Positions 7,945 through 17,166 of a stretch of 64,000 bases of DNA are shown piece by piece. Location of the stretch: NCBI GenBank assembly GCA_964389545.1, contig CAYMDN010000002.1, forward strand, positions 1 through 64,000, given 5' to 3'. Origin of the DNA: UMGS1781 sp964389545. GTDB lineage: Bacteria > Bacillota > Clostridia > TANB77 > CAG-508. Each line of letters starts with the position of its first letter. Position 1 is the first letter of the stretch. The notes under the pieces were generated by a model that had not been told where the DNA came from, made no database searches, and saw nothing but the letters and a program-made list of their open reading frames with translations. Position numbers and translations under genes: made by a program.

Positions 7945-9948
7945 TTATTTATTAAATACTATTCTATAATAATCTCTTTCTAAAATAAGTCTTGACATTT
8001 GATATTTTTGGTAAATAATTGTATTCATTTCATCGACATACCCATCTTCTATTGTTGCTCCTTGTGTAGGAGTAAATGTATCTGTAATTGAATTATATCG
8101 TCCCTTGTCTGTTATAAAACTTCTATCAGAAAAAATTACTATTTGTTCTTTATTGTTAGATAAAATATCATTTCCCATTAATATTCTTGAATCATAGTCT
8201 ATTCCAAAGAGATTTAAAACTGTTGGTAAAACATCTAAACTTGAACATACTTTTGTTACCTTTACTGGTTCTTTCATTGAACCACTCCAAATTAAGAATG
8301 GAGTATGATGTTTTTCAAAGACTTCGTCTCTTTCATATGTAGAAAGTTCATTTAATTCTCCTAATGTTAATCCATATGGATAATGATCTGGACTTAATAC
8401 AATAACTGTATCTTCTAGTTTTCCAGCTTTCTCTAATTCTTCAATTAAAGTTCCTATCGCTTTATCTAGCTCTATTTGACACGATAAATATGCTCTGGCA
8501 GCATGTGAATATGGTAAGTCTTCAACTAAATCCCAGTTTCTACTTGACATGCTATTTCCCATTGTTGTGTAATTTAAATGTCCACTAACTGTCATATAAT
8601 AAGCCATAAATTTATCATTATTAATATAATCACTTGTTGTTACTTGTATCATTTCATCATCACTGTTTGGCCATAAATTAGTATTCATTCTTTCTTCTAG
8701 TCCTGTTCCTGCTGCTAGGTATGAATCATATCCAAGAGTTTCTAAATATTCATCTCTGTGATAATATGTTGATGTATGGTTATGATAACTATTACTTGTG
8801 TAGCCTAAGTTTTCGAATATATTCGCATATGAATAAGGTGTATAGTGATCTTTTATTCTATACATACTCCATACTCCTTCTTTTGGAATTAATGACATGT
8901 CTGTCATGTATTCTCCATCTGCTGTACTAACTGGAAATAATGGAGTATAGAAATTCTCAAACTGAAATCCTTCTTTATATAATCTATATAAATTTGGAGT
9001 TACGTCTTCTCTTATTGCAACATTACTTAAGCCCTCTGCAACAAATACTATTAAATTCTTACCTGCAAACATTCCTGTATAGTCATTGTGTTCACTTGGT
9101 ATTTGATTTGCAAAATATGTATGCATTGTTTTTAATTCGTCATCTGGTGCATTTTCTATTAATGTATCAAAATCAAATTCAAACATGTTATATTCTTTTT
9201 CTTTTTTTATTGCATCTTTAGGTATGGCTTTAACCTCTAGTGTATTCTTTTCTTCAAATCCAAATATGAACCTTTTTATATCTAATTTTGTAGCTGTGTA
9301 TAGTCCCATCCTATTTACAGTCATCTTAGGAGAATGTACATTATAGTATAGGTTTTTGTTTGAATATATTCCCTTTGTATTTATTGTATTTACACAAATT
9401 ATTCCAACTATAATCATCATAATCGTCATAAAAAGTTCAGAAAATATATTTTTTCTTGTACTTTGCTCAGACTTTATAAATTTTGTAATATGTGCAATTA
9501 TAAGAAGTAGCCATGGAAGTACAATTAAAAAAACTCCAATTTTATTTTCCATTATTTTATCAAAAATAGTATCTATAAATTGAGTTACTTGTCCTCCGTT
9601 AAAAATTGAAAATACTGAAATAATTGCTCCATATATTCTATAGTATATAAGTTGCGCTCCTACAAAAAAACATATAAAAACTGAAAACATATGAGAAAAT
9701 GCAATATTGATTCCTCTATGTTTTGATAATGATGTCAATATATCTAGTACTATCGCTAATGGTGTTGATAATAGCACAAACCACAAAACTGTATTGGGAA
9801 ATTTATTGAATATTAGTATTGAAAATATTATTTCCTCGTATATCACTAAGAAAATCCAATATAGTATAGTCTTTAGCTTATCTGGTAAGTTTATTTTGTT
9901 TTTACCTGAATAACTCTCTATGATATAACTTGTTTTTATTGAATTCAT
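7945..9948 (-). CDS. LtaS-type phosphoglycerol transferase / sulfatase-fold membrane enzyme
   Basis: 667 residues: about five transmembrane helices in the first ~190 residues, then an extracellular alkaline-phosphatase/sulfatase-fold domain. The catalytic part shows GKNLIVFVAEGLSNVAI, PVSTADGEYMTD (nucleophile Thr region typical of LtaS), LSPDHYPYG and HHTPFLIWSG, which provide the metal ligands in this fold. LtaS enzymes polymerise glycerol phosphate from phosphatidylglycerol into lipoteichoic acid; related enzymes add phosphoglycerol to other glycans, so the exact product is open. I place the start at ATG 9946-9948 with AGGAAG upstream; a start 25 codons earlier would lie upstream of the promoter. 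A cardiolipin synthase uses the same lipid pool at 38.6 kb. Confidence 0.88.
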   Translation of the reverse strand: MNSIKTSYIIESYSGKNKINLPDKLKTILYWIFLVIYEEIIFSILIFNKFPNTVLWFVLLSTPLAIVLDILTSLSKHRGINIAFSHMFSVFICFFVGAQLIYYRIYGAIISVFSIFNGGQVTQFIDTIFDKIMENKIGVFLIVLPWLLLIIAHITKFIKSEQSTRKNIFSELFMTIMMIIVGIICVNTINTKGIYSNKNLYYNVHSPKMTVNRMGLYTATKLDIKRFIFGFEEKNTLEVKAIPKDAIKKEKEYNMFEFDFDTLIENAPDDELKTMHTYFANQIPSEHNDYTGMFAGKNLIVFVAEGLSNVAIREDVTPNLYRLYKEGFQFENFYTPLFPVSTADGEYMTDMSLIPKEGVWSMYRIKDHYTPYSYANIFENLGYTSNSYHNHTSTYYHRDEYLETLGYDSYLAAGTGLEERMNTNLWPNSDDEMIQVTTSDYINNDKFMAYYMTVSGHLNYTTMGNSMSSRNWDLVEDLPYSHAARAYLSCQIELDKAIGTLIEELEKAGKLEDTVIVLSPDHYPYGLTLGELNELSTYERDEVFEKHHTPFLIWSGSMKEPVKVTKVCSSLDVLPTVLNLFGIDYDSRILMGNDILSNNKEQIVIFSDRSFITDKGRYNSITDTFTPTQGATIEDGYVDEMNTIIYQKYQMSRLILERDYYRIVFNK

Positions 9949-9984
9949 TATTTTCTTCCTTTTTCTACATTTTTCTACACGACT

Positions 9985-10013
9985 ATTATAATTCATTTGT
10001 TGAGTTTTTACAA
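9985..10013 (-). promoter_or_regulatory. promoter of the LtaS-like gene
   Basis: On the minus strand TTGTAA, 17 bases, TATAAT. The start near 9978 lies downstream of the longest possible reading frame start and supports the ATG at 9948. Confidence 0.65.
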
Positions 10014-10029
10014 GGTTTTGCATAAAATA

Positions 10030-10058
10030 AAGGATTAGGAAAATATCTCCTAATCCTT
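10030..10058 (-). terminator. tex terminator
   Basis: AAGGATTAGGA/TCCTAATCCTT with a seven-base loop, followed on the minus strand by TTATTTTATG. Confidence 0.8.
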
Positions 10059-10065
10059 ATATATT

Positions 10066-12165
10066 TTAAAGCTTCATACTTAATTTTACTTTCTGCCTTT
10101 CTAAATCTATTCCTATAACCTTAACTTTGATTATATCTCCAACAGATACAACATCTGATGGTGTTCTAACATATTCTTCACTCATTTCTGATATATGTAC
10201 TAGTCCATCATGTTTAACACCTATATCAACAAACGCTCCAAAATCTATTACATTTCTTACTGTTCCTGTTAATACCATTCCTTCTTGTAAATCTTCTATT
10301 TTTAATATATCTGTTCTTAAAATTGGTTTTGGCATTTCTTCTCTAGGGTCTCTTCCTGGCTTTGATAAATCATCTATAATGTCTTTTAACGTAAGCTCTC
10401 CTATTTCTAATTCTTTTGCTGTAGTTTCAACATTTACATGTGATAGTTTTTCTTTAATAGTTCCAAGTTTCTCTTTATCTAACAGTTCTTTTTTATTTGA
10501 TCCAATCTTTTCTAATAGTTGTTCTGCTTTTTCATAACTTTCTGGGTGAACTCCTGTTATTTCTAATGGATTTTTACCATCGAATATTCTAATAAATCCT
10601 GCACATTGTTCATATGCAACTTTTCCTAATTTTGGAACTTTTAGTAACTCTTTTCTCTCTGTTAGTTTTCCATTTTCGTCTCTATATAGAACTATGTTTT
10701 TGGCTATCGTTTTATTTATACCTGAAACATATGATAGTAGTGATGGTGTTGCTGTGTTTATATCTACTCCAACGCTATTAACTGCATCTTCTACAACTCC
10801 TGTAAGATTTTCCGATAGTTTCTTTTGGTCTACATCATGCTGATATTGTCCTACACCTATTGATTTAGGGTCTATTTTTACAAGTTCTGCAAGGGGATCT
10901 TGTAATCTTCTTGCTATTGATATTGCACCTCNNNNNNNNNNTGCTTCTTCACTTACTGTTATCACTGGTTCTATCACTTGTTCTGGTATTTCTTTGATCA
11001 TATCTGAAACAAACTTTTCGGATTCTCTTGATGCTGTCCCATTTCCAATTGCAATCATATTTACATTATGCTTTTTAATTAAGTTCTTTAATATTTTTTT
11101 AGCACCTTCAATGTCATTTTGTGGTTCTGTAGGGTACACAGTTGCAATGTCTAGCACTTTACCTGTCTCGTCTATTACTGCTATCTTACAACCTGTTCTA
11201 TATGCAGGATCAAATCCCATAACTGTCATGCCTCTTATTGGAGATATTAATAATAATTGCTTTGCATTTTTTCCAAATACCTTTATTGCTTGTTCTTCTG
11301 CTTTTTCTGTTAAATCTGCTCTTATTTCTCTTTCTATTGAAGGTTCTATCAGTCTTTTATAACTGTCTTCTATTGTTTCTTCTAATATAGCTGTAAACTG
11401 AGTTTCACCCTTTATCGTTTTTTTGCATAAATAATTGTATATTTTTTCGTATGGTTTTTCTACATCAACTTTTAAGAATTCTTCTTTTTCTCCTCTGTTT
11501 ATAGCTAGTATTCTATGACTAGGAATCTTCTTTATTTCTTCTTCAAATTTATAATACATTTCATAGTTTGATTTTTCATTTTTAGCATTCTTAGTTGCTA
11601 TTTTACTGTACACATAACACAATCTCTTTATTTCTTTTCTATAATCTGGAACATCAGAAATGTTTTCAGCAATTATATCTTTTGCACCATTTATTGCATC
11701 TTCTATTGTTTCTACTCCCTTTTCTACATCTATAAAGCGTGTTGCAATTTCATTAAGAGGAGTTGTTTCTTTTTGTTCATATATTATATTAGCTAAAGGC
11801 TCCAATCCCTTTGCTTTAGCTATCGTTGCTCTTGTCTTTTTCTTTTGTTTATATGGTCTATATATATCTTCTACTTCTGCCATTGTTATTGCATTTTCTA
11901 ATGCTTGAACAATTTCATCTGTTAGCTTTCCTTGTTCATCTATTATTCTTTTTACATCTTCTTTTCTAGCTTCTAAGTTTCTTAAATATGTTAGTCTTTC
12001 ACCTAAATCTCTTAGGATTTCGTCACTTAATCCACCTGTAACTTCTTTTCTATAACGCGCTATAAATGGAATAGTATTTCCCTCATCAATTAGGTTGATA
12101 GTATTCTTTACTTGATTTTCTTTTACGTTTAACTCACTTGCTATTGTTCTTATTATTTTATCCAT
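10066..12165 (-). CDS. tex: Tex-family transcription accessory / S1 RNA-binding protein (contains assembly gap)
   Basis: Tex proteins bind nucleic acid through an N-terminal helical domain, a YqgF RNase-H-like domain, HhH motifs and a C-terminal S1 domain. Here GNTIPFIARYRKEVTGGLSD, MGFDPAYRTGCKIAVID (YqgF), GVGQYQHDV, and the S1 region GTVRNVIDFGAFVDIGVKHD are all clear. A run of ten Ns (10932-10941) falls between VSEEA and GAISIARRLQDPLAEL. In the family about 25-30 residues (the GASVYSAS...EFP block) normally lie there, so the true gap is longer than ten bases and coordinates beyond it are compressed. The start ATG follows GGAAGGAAGG. It has its own promoter and terminator. Confidence 0.93.
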   Translation of the reverse strand: MDKIIRTIASELNVKENQVKNTINLIDEGNTIPFIARYRKEVTGGLSDEILRDLGERLTYLRNLEARKEDVKRIIDEQGKLTDEIVQALENAITMAEVEDIYRPYKQKKKTRATIAKAKGLEPLANIIYEQKETTPLNEIATRFIDVEKGVETIEDAINGAKDIIAENISDVPDYRKEIKRLCYVYSKIATKNAKNEKSNYEMYYKFEEEIKKIPSHRILAINRGEKEEFLKVDVEKPYEKIYNYLCKKTIKGETQFTAILEETIEDSYKRLIEPSIEREIRADLTEKAEEQAIKVFGKNAKQLLLISPIRGMTVMGFDPAYRTGCKIAVIDETGKVLDIATVYPTEPQNDIEGAKKILKNLIKKHNVNMIAIGNGTASRESEKFVSDMIKEIPEQVIEPVITVSEEAXXXXGAISIARRLQDPLAELVKIDPKSIGVGQYQHDVDQKKLSENLTGVVEDAVNSVGVDINTATPSLLSYVSGINKTIAKNIVLYRDENGKLTERKELLKVPKLGKVAYEQCAGFIRIFDGKNPLEITGVHPESYEKAEQLLEKIGSNKKELLDKEKLGTIKEKLSHVNVETTAKELEIGELTLKDIIDDLSKPGRDPREEMPKPILRTDILKIEDLQEGMVLTGTVRNVIDFGAFVDIGVKHDGLVHISEMSEEYVRTPSDVVSVGDIIKVKVIGIDLERQKVKLSMKL
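10932..10941. other. assembly gap (10 N)
   Basis: Ten undetermined bases inside tex. The number is a placeholder: family comparison implies roughly 80 missing coding bases. Confidence 0.9.
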
Positions 12166-12190
12166 TCATCTACCTTCCTTCCAATTTTAC

Positions 12191-12220
12191 ATTATATACT
12201 AATTTTTAAAGTAAAAGCAA
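12191..12220 (-). promoter_or_regulatory. tex promoter
   Basis: On the minus strand TTGCTT, 18 bases, TATAAT, about 26 bases before the tex start. Confidence 0.6.
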
Positions 12221-12240
12221 GTTATAATACAATTAAAAAA

Positions 12241-12264
12241 AGGAATAATTTTTAAATTATTCCT
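12241..12264 (-). terminator. maf terminator overlapping the stop codon
   Basis: AGGAATAATTT/AAATTATTCCT followed on the minus strand by a seven-T run. The maf stop codon (12252-12254) lies in the loop, so the stem begins inside the coding region. Confidence 0.75.
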
Positions 12265-12830
12265 AACACATTTTTTAACATATCATATAATTTTTGAACT
12301 GGTAATCCCATTACAGAGAAGAAGTCTCCATCAATTTTTTCTATATGTACACCATATTCACTATACACTGCATATCCGCCAGCTTTATCATCTGCATGTC
12401 CTGAGTCAACCCATCTTTTTATTTCTTCATCTGTTGTTGGTTTCATATATACATCTGATATATCATAATCAACCTGTTCTTTATACTCTTCTCCGTTTTG
12501 TGATATTACACAAATGCTCGTTATTACCTGATGTTTATCATCACTTAAATCTTTTAACATTTTCATTGCTTCTTCTCTTGAGTTTGGCTTTCCATATACT
12601 TTATCATTTTTTAAAACCATTGTATCTGATCCAATTACAACTCTGTCTCCTTCAGTTTCATTAAAAACAGTTTTTGCCTTTATGTATGCAAGTCTTTTAG
12701 ATTGTTCTTTTATGTCTAAATTTGGAACAAAAGACTCATCTGCATTGCTTGTTATTACATCAAATTTCATTCCTATCAATTCCATTAATTCTTTTCTTCT
12801 TGGTGAAGATGATCCCAATATTATTCTCAT
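12252..12830 (-). CDS. maf: Maf-family nucleoside triphosphate pyrophosphatase
   Basis: 192 residues, standard for Maf. These enzymes hydrolyse dTTP, UTP or modified nucleotides to monophosphates, and are linked to septum formation in Bacillus. The signature SSSPRRKELMELIG is at the N-terminus, followed by DESF, the metal/catalytic region VIGSDTMV, KPNSREEAMKML and GGYAVYSEYG. It lies 12 bases downstream of the CNNM/CorC gene, so the two form an operon. Start at the ATG near GGAG. Confidence 0.93.
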   Translation of the reverse strand: MRIILGSSSPRRKELMELIGMKFDVITSNADESFVPNLDIKEQSKRLAYIKAKTVFNETEGDRVVIGSDTMVLKNDKVYGKPNSREEAMKMLKDLSDDKHQVITSICVISQNGEEYKEQVDYDISDVYMKPTTDEEIKRWVDSGHADDKAGGYAVYSEYGVHIEKIDGDFFSVMGLPVQKLYDMLKNVLGII

Positions 12831-12842
12831 ATAATTTCTCCT

Positions 12843-13880
12843 TTATTTTTTCTTGACAATGTCATACTCATCAAAGATTTTTCCAACTAGTTTTTCTAAA
12901 ATATCTTCCATTGTAACTAGTCCTACTACTTTGGCATCTCTATCTTTTACTATACTCATTGCCTGCTGATTTGCTTGCATTATTTTAAATATTGCTGATA
13001 TTTTCTGTTCTTTTTCTACTATAAGTATCGGTCTTACTATACTTTTTATATTTATTGATGATAGTTTTTTATTATTTTCAGCTAGTACTAAATCTTTAAT
13101 ATTTAAAAGGCCTATTACATTATCTCTTGTATTTTCAAAAACTGGCATCCTTGTGAATTTGTATTTTCTAATGGTTTCTAATATTTTTTCTGGAGTTTCT
13201 TTGACGTTAATAAACTTTATTTCTTCTTTTGGAACCATAGCTTTTTTTACTGGAATATTATTAAACTTTAGTGCATTAAATGCAATTTCCTTCTCTATTG
13301 AATCCACTATACCTTGATCTTTTCCTTCTGCAATAATCATTTTTATTTCTCTTTCTGTTAATCTATCTTCCGGCTTATCTTGAATTCCAAATATTCTACA
13401 GAAAACTTTTATTGATACTCTTATAATTTTTTCAAATGGAATATTTAGTATTACAAAAATTTTAAATATTCCCATTAATGTATATGCTGTCTTTTCTGGA
13501 TTATTTCTTGCTATTTTCTTAGGTAATATTCCTCCAAATATTAACAAAATATATGATAATATTACAGTAATTATTAGTACTGATAATAGCATTGCTATGT
13601 CCGCTTTTATATTCATTCCCATTAAGAAATCTGCTAATTCTTCTAAATAGAATTCTGCTACAAAAGCTGTTGCAAATAATTCTGCCATCACAATTCCAAC
13701 TTCTATGATGTCAAATAATCTTGATTTATCTTCTAATATTTTTTTTAATCTTTTTGCTCTTTCATTTTTCTTACTTTCTTGAGATATTTTGGCTTTGCTT
13801 ACATATGTAAATGCTGTATCTGCAGCAGAGAATACTGCTTTTGCTAATAGAATTATAGCTAAAATTAAAACTCTTATCAT
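12843..13880 (-). CDS. CNNM/CorC-type (HlyC family) membrane protein with CBS domains
   Basis: 345 residues: a DUF21/CNNM transmembrane domain (helices near 1-20, ~60-85, ~95-120 and ~130-150), then a pair of CBS domains (~205-330, with MVPKEEI and TRMPVFE) that in this family bind adenine nucleotides. CNNM/CorC proteins are linked to magnesium or sodium-coupled metal export. The C-terminal CorC_HlyC domain often present is absent; the protein ends soon after the second CBS. It is cotranscribed with maf. Confidence 0.85.
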   Translation of the reverse strand: MIRVLILAIILLAKAVFSAADTAFTYVSKAKISQESKKNERAKRLKKILEDKSRLFDIIEVGIVMAELFATAFVAEFYLEELADFLMGMNIKADIAMLLSVLIITVILSYILLIFGGILPKKIARNNPEKTAYTLMGIFKIFVILNIPFEKIIRVSIKVFCRIFGIQDKPEDRLTEREIKMIIAEGKDQGIVDSIEKEIAFNALKFNNIPVKKAMVPKEEIKFINVKETPEKILETIRKYKFTRMPVFENTRDNVIGLLNIKDLVLAENNKKLSSINIKSIVRPILIVEKEQKISAIFKIMQANQQAMSIVKDRDAKVVGLVTMEDILEKLVGKIFDEYDIVKKK

Positions 13881-13901
13881 GTTCTTTCCTCTTCATATAA
13901 A

Positions 13902-13934
13902 AAAGTCTACTTATAATTTAAATAAGAGACTTTC
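13902..13934 (-). terminator. terminator after the 13935-14573 gene
   Basis: AAAGTCT/AGACTTT with an inner TTAT/ATAA pairing and a T-run on the minus strand. It lies just upstream of the CNNM/CorC start, so readthrough may feed that operon. Confidence 0.65.
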
Positions 13935-14573
13935 TTAATTTTTTGTATATTCTTCTTTTTCTTTTTTTGGTTGTTCTGTCCACTTTTCTGATACTTGTTC
14001 TGTTGCTTTTTGTGCCTCTTTATCAAACAAATCTTGTCTATACGTTTTTGTTGGTTTTGCTTGATCTCCTTCTGGTAATGCTTGAACTCTTTTCTTAGTT
14101 CCTAAACTATGTAGTAAACTCTGAACCTCAAAAAATGCTCTATCTATTACACCTATTTCCATTTTTACATTGCTAGCTCCAAGGCTTCTAAATAGACTTT
14201 GTGTTTCTTTTGCTTGTTTATATATATTAACTTTAACTTCATTATCTAGGGCCTCAGTCTTTTTCATATCTTTTAGCTCATAGGTTATCTCTAATTCATC
14301 ACTAAAAATTGATAAATCTTTTGCATTTGGTTTCTTTACACTTTTATGATTTCTTCTTTCAAATGCATATTTGCATATATCGACATACTCGTGTAGTCTT
14401 TGCTCATCTGACCTGAAAGCTCCTATTAGTCTTCTGTCTATTGGATATGTTTCTATCTGTTCGGTGTATAGTCCATATCTTCCAAGTATGTCTTTAACTT
14501 CCTCTCTTGATAACTCTTGCACATAAATTGGCTCTATTCTTACTCCCAATTTTACATTTCCTATAGCTATCAT
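13935..14573 (-). CDS. conserved-looking soluble protein of unknown function
   Basis: 212 residues with no signal peptide or membrane segment. The start follows GGAG closely. The N-terminal half has mixed alpha/beta character (AIGNVKLGVRIEPIYV, GRYGLYTEQIETYPIDRRL); the central part is helical (NIYKQAKETQSLFRSLGASN) and the last ~45 residues are highly charged and rich in Lys, Glu and Gln, probably disordered. I do not recognise a family. It diverges from fhs with about 180 bases between, and lies upstream of the CNNM-maf operon. Confidence 0.7.
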   Translation of the reverse strand: MIAIGNVKLGVRIEPIYVQELSREEVKDILGRYGLYTEQIETYPIDRRLIGAFRSDEQRLHEYVDICKYAFERRNHKSVKKPNAKDLSIFSDELEITYELKDMKKTEALDNEVKVNIYKQAKETQSLFRSLGASNVKMEIGVIDRAFFEVQSLLHSLGTKKRVQALPEGDQAKPTKTYRQDLFDKEAQKATEQVSEKWTEQPKKEKEEYTKN

Positions 14574-14705
14574 TTTTTCTCCTTTTTCTTAAGCTTTTTA
14601 TTCCATTTTACTTTTGCATTATATATAAGTTAAGTGTAACACATTTTTTCATTTTCTGTCAATAATTTTCAGTAAAATTTAAGCCCTTCTTTTTCTATTT
14701 TTATA

Positions 14706-14734
14706 TTGACATTTCACACTTTTATTTATATATT
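14706..14734 (+). promoter_or_regulatory. fhs promoter
   Basis: TTGACA, 17 bases, TATATT. The predicted start (about 14741) leaves an untranslated leader of only about 12 bases, just enough for the GAGGTG ribosome site. Confidence 0.75.
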
Positions 14735-14752
14735 TAGTCTGAGGTGTTGCTA

Positions 14753-16420
14753 ATGAAATCAGATATTGAAATTGCACAAGAAACTCAAATGAAAAATATC
14801 CTAGAAATAGCAAAAGTTGCTAATATAGACAATTCATATATCGAACAATATGGAAACTATAAAGCCAAAATTGATTTGTCTTTGTTAGAAGATGGTACAA
14901 AACCAAATGGCAAATTAATTTTAGTTACTGCAATTAATCCTACGCCTGCTGGTGAAGGAAAAACTACAACTACAATAGGTCTTGCTGATGGTTTAAGAAA
15001 AATAAATAAGAATGTAATGGTTGCCTTACGTGAACCATCTTTGGGTCCAGTTTTTGGAATTAAAGGTGGAGCTGCTGGTGGAGGATATGCTCAAGTGGTA
15101 CCCATGGAAGATATAAATCTTCATTTTACTGGTGATTTTCATGCTATAGGTGCAGCTAATAACTTACTTGCTGCTATGCTTGATAATCATATATATCAAG
15201 GTAACGCTTTAAATATAGACCCATCAAAAATAACATGGAAACGTTGTGTAGATATGAATGATAGACAATTACGTTTTGTTACAGATGGTTTAGGTGGAGG
15301 TAAAAATGGTATTCCTCGTGATGATGGATATGATATAACTGTTGCCTCTGAGGTAATGGCAGTATTTTGTTTAGCTTCATCTATTACAGATTTAAAGAAA
15401 AGATTATCTAAATTAATAGTAGGTTATACTTATGATGATAAACCTGTTACGGCTGGAGATTTAAAGGCAGAAGGTGCCATGACTGCATTATTAAAGGATG
15501 CCTTAAAGCCTAATTTAGTTCAGACTCTTGAAGGTACTCCTGCTCTTGTTCATGGCGGTCCTTTTGCTAATATTGCTCATGGATGTAATTCTGTTATAGC
15601 CACAAGAATGGCTATGAAATTGGGAGATTATGCAGTAACAGAGGCCGGTTTTGGTGCTGATTTAGGTGCTGAAAAATTCTTAGATATAAAGTGTAGATTG
15701 GCTGGATTAAAACCTTCTGCAGTAGTATTAGTGGCTACAATTAGAGCATTAAAAATGCATGGTGGTATGGATAAAAATGAACTTCAAAATGAAGATTTAG
15801 TTGCTCTTGAAAATGGTCTTCCGAATCTATTAAGACATCTTTCAAACATGAAAAATGTTTATAAACTTCCTACTGTTGTTGCTATTAATAAATTCCCTAC
15901 AGATACTCAAGAAGAAATTGATTTAGTTATGGAAAGATGCAAAGTATTAGGTGCAAATGTTGTTCTTTCTGACGTTTGGGCAAATGGTGGAAATGGTGGT
16001 ATAGATTTAGCCAAAGAAGTTGTAAAACTATGTGAAGAAAAAAATGATTTTGAATTCAGTTATGAATTAGATTCTACTATAGAAGAAAAAATCCAAAATA
16101 TTGTGACTAGAGTATATGGTGGTTCTAATGTTGAATTTACTAATGAAGCTAAAGATCAAATTAAAAAATTAACAAATTTAAAATTTGATAAATTGCCTAT
16201 ATGTATGGCAAAAACTCAATATAGTTTTTCTGATGATATGACCAAACTTGGTGCTCCAGAAGACTTTACAGTTACAGTAAGAGAGGTAAAAGTTTCTGCT
16301 GGTGCTGGATTTATAGTTGCTCTTACAGGTTCCATAATGACTATGCCTGGACTGCCTAAAGTTCCAGCAGCAGAAAAAATCGATGTCGATGAGAATGGGA
16401 AGATAAGTGGATTATTTTAA
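14753..16420 (+). CDS. fhs: formate--tetrahydrofolate ligase
   Basis: 555 residues, normal for the homotetrameric enzyme that makes 10-formyl-tetrahydrofolate from formate, ATP and THF. Motifs: the ATP loop TPAGEGKTTTTIGLADGL, REPSLGPVFGIKGGAAGGGY, HFTGDFHAIGAANNLLAAM and GGPFANIAHGCNS. It supplies one-carbon units for purines and is typical of Clostridia, including acetogens, but no other Wood-Ljungdahl gene is in the window. Start at ATG 14753 after GAGGTG. Its last nine bases overlap the end of the convergent amidase gene. Confidence 0.97.
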   Translation: MKSDIEIAQETQMKNILEIAKVANIDNSYIEQYGNYKAKIDLSLLEDGTKPNGKLILVTAINPTPAGEGKTTTTIGLADGLRKINKNVMVALREPSLGPVFGIKGGAAGGGYAQVVPMEDINLHFTGDFHAIGAANNLLAAMLDNHIYQGNALNIDPSKITWKRCVDMNDRQLRFVTDGLGGGKNGIPRDDGYDITVASEVMAVFCLASSITDLKKRLSKLIVGYTYDDKPVTAGDLKAEGAMTALLKDALKPNLVQTLEGTPALVHGGPFANIAHGCNSVIATRMAMKLGDYAVTEAGFGADLGAEKFLDIKCRLAGLKPSAVVLVATIRALKMHGGMDKNELQNEDLVALENGLPNLLRHLSNMKNVYKLPTVVAINKFPTDTQEEIDLVMERCKVLGANVVLSDVWANGGNGGIDLAKEVVKLCEEKNDFEFSYELDSTIEEKIQNIVTRVYGGSNVEFTNEAKDQIKKLTNLKFDKLPICMAKTQYSFSDDMTKLGAPEDFTVTVREVKVSAGAGFIVALTGSIMTMPGLPKVPAAEKIDVDENGKISGLF

Positions 16421-16431
16421 AAAATAATCCA
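16408..16431. terminator. palindrome spanning the stops of fhs and the amidase gene
   Basis: TGGATTATTTT/AAAATAATCCA is an 11-bp perfect inverted repeat with a two-base centre that covers both convergent stop codons. It may act as a weak bidirectional terminator, but no T-run follows on either strand. Confidence 0.5.
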
Positions 16432-17121
16432 TTATCCCACAATATATTCCCCATGCTAGTTTCTCTTGGTATTCCTCACTTTGCAATAGGGTGCTTTCTT
16501 CTTCATTTGAAAGGAATCCACATTCAACTATTGTAGTGGGGATTTCTATATGCTCAATAATATATACATTTTCTATTTTTAATGGAACTCTATTATTTTC
16601 TTTTTTTATACTTTCTCCTATCTCTCTTTGTATTGCTGTGGCAAGGCTTTTGCTCTCTTCATTTCCTTCTTTATAAAAGGTTTGCCATCCCCAATATTGA
16701 CTTTGTGGTATTTTGTTTAAATGTATAGAAACAAATATATCGGCTGAAGATTCATTACCAATTTTTACTCTATTTTTTATATCTGAAACTTTCTTATCTT
16801 TTAATGTTTTTTTATCCAAATCATATATAGCATTTTCGTCTGAACGTGTAAGTATTACCGTTCCCCCTGATGATTCTATTAGTTGTTGTAATTTTAATGC
16901 AATTTTTAAATTGATATTTGCTTCTGATACTCCATTTTCATTTACCCCTCCTCCATCTTCTCCGTCCGATGTCCTGCATCAATGACAATAACTTTATTAT
17001 TGATTGGAAGTGCAGATGTTTGAACACTAGGTTCTTTCTTATTTGATAAAGTAAAAACTGTAGTTGATACTAATAAACAAAATAGGATTATATATATTCT
17101 TTTTGAATTAATTATATACAT
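16412..17121 (-). CDS. N-acetylmuramoyl-L-alanine amidase (CwlD-like), needs two +1 shifts at CGG
   Basis: An Amidase_3 family zinc enzyme that cleaves the muramyl-peptide amide bond of peptidoglycan; CwlD-type members act in spore cortex or cell-wall turnover. The start ATG (17119-17121) is followed by a signal anchor (YIILFCLLVSTTVF). The frame breaks at 16968 and again at 16964, where an extra C precedes GGA. Skipping both gives VIDAGHGGEDGGG, the conserved zinc motif, then SSADIFVSIHLN and PTTIVECGFLSNEEE (catalytic Glu), 235 residues in all. Without the shifts translation stops at TAA right after the motif. The internal ATG at 16819 would give a fragment lacking the first zinc ligands. 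Its ribosome site lies inside the preceding terminator stem. Confidence 0.85.
16961..16971 (-). other. double CGG +1 frameshift site in the amidase gene
   Basis: Minus strand reads CAT CGG ACG GAG. Skipping the C at 16968 gives CAT GGA, which puts the next CGG (16964-16962) in frame; skipping that C gives GGA GAA GAT. The restored HGGED is the invariant Amidase_3 metal motif. Confidence 0.8.
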
Positions 17122-17129
17122 AAAAAAAA

Positions 17130-17158
17130 GACCTCCATATTTTAAATATATGAAGGTC
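17130..17158 (-). terminator. terminator of the REC-GGDEF gene containing the amidase ribosome site
   Basis: On the minus strand ACCTTCATA pairs with TATGGAGGT (one G-U pair) and is followed by TC and eight Ts. The GGAGG in the 3' arm is also the only ribosome site for the amidase ATG at 17121. Confidence 0.75.
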
Positions 17159-17166
17159 CTTATTAT

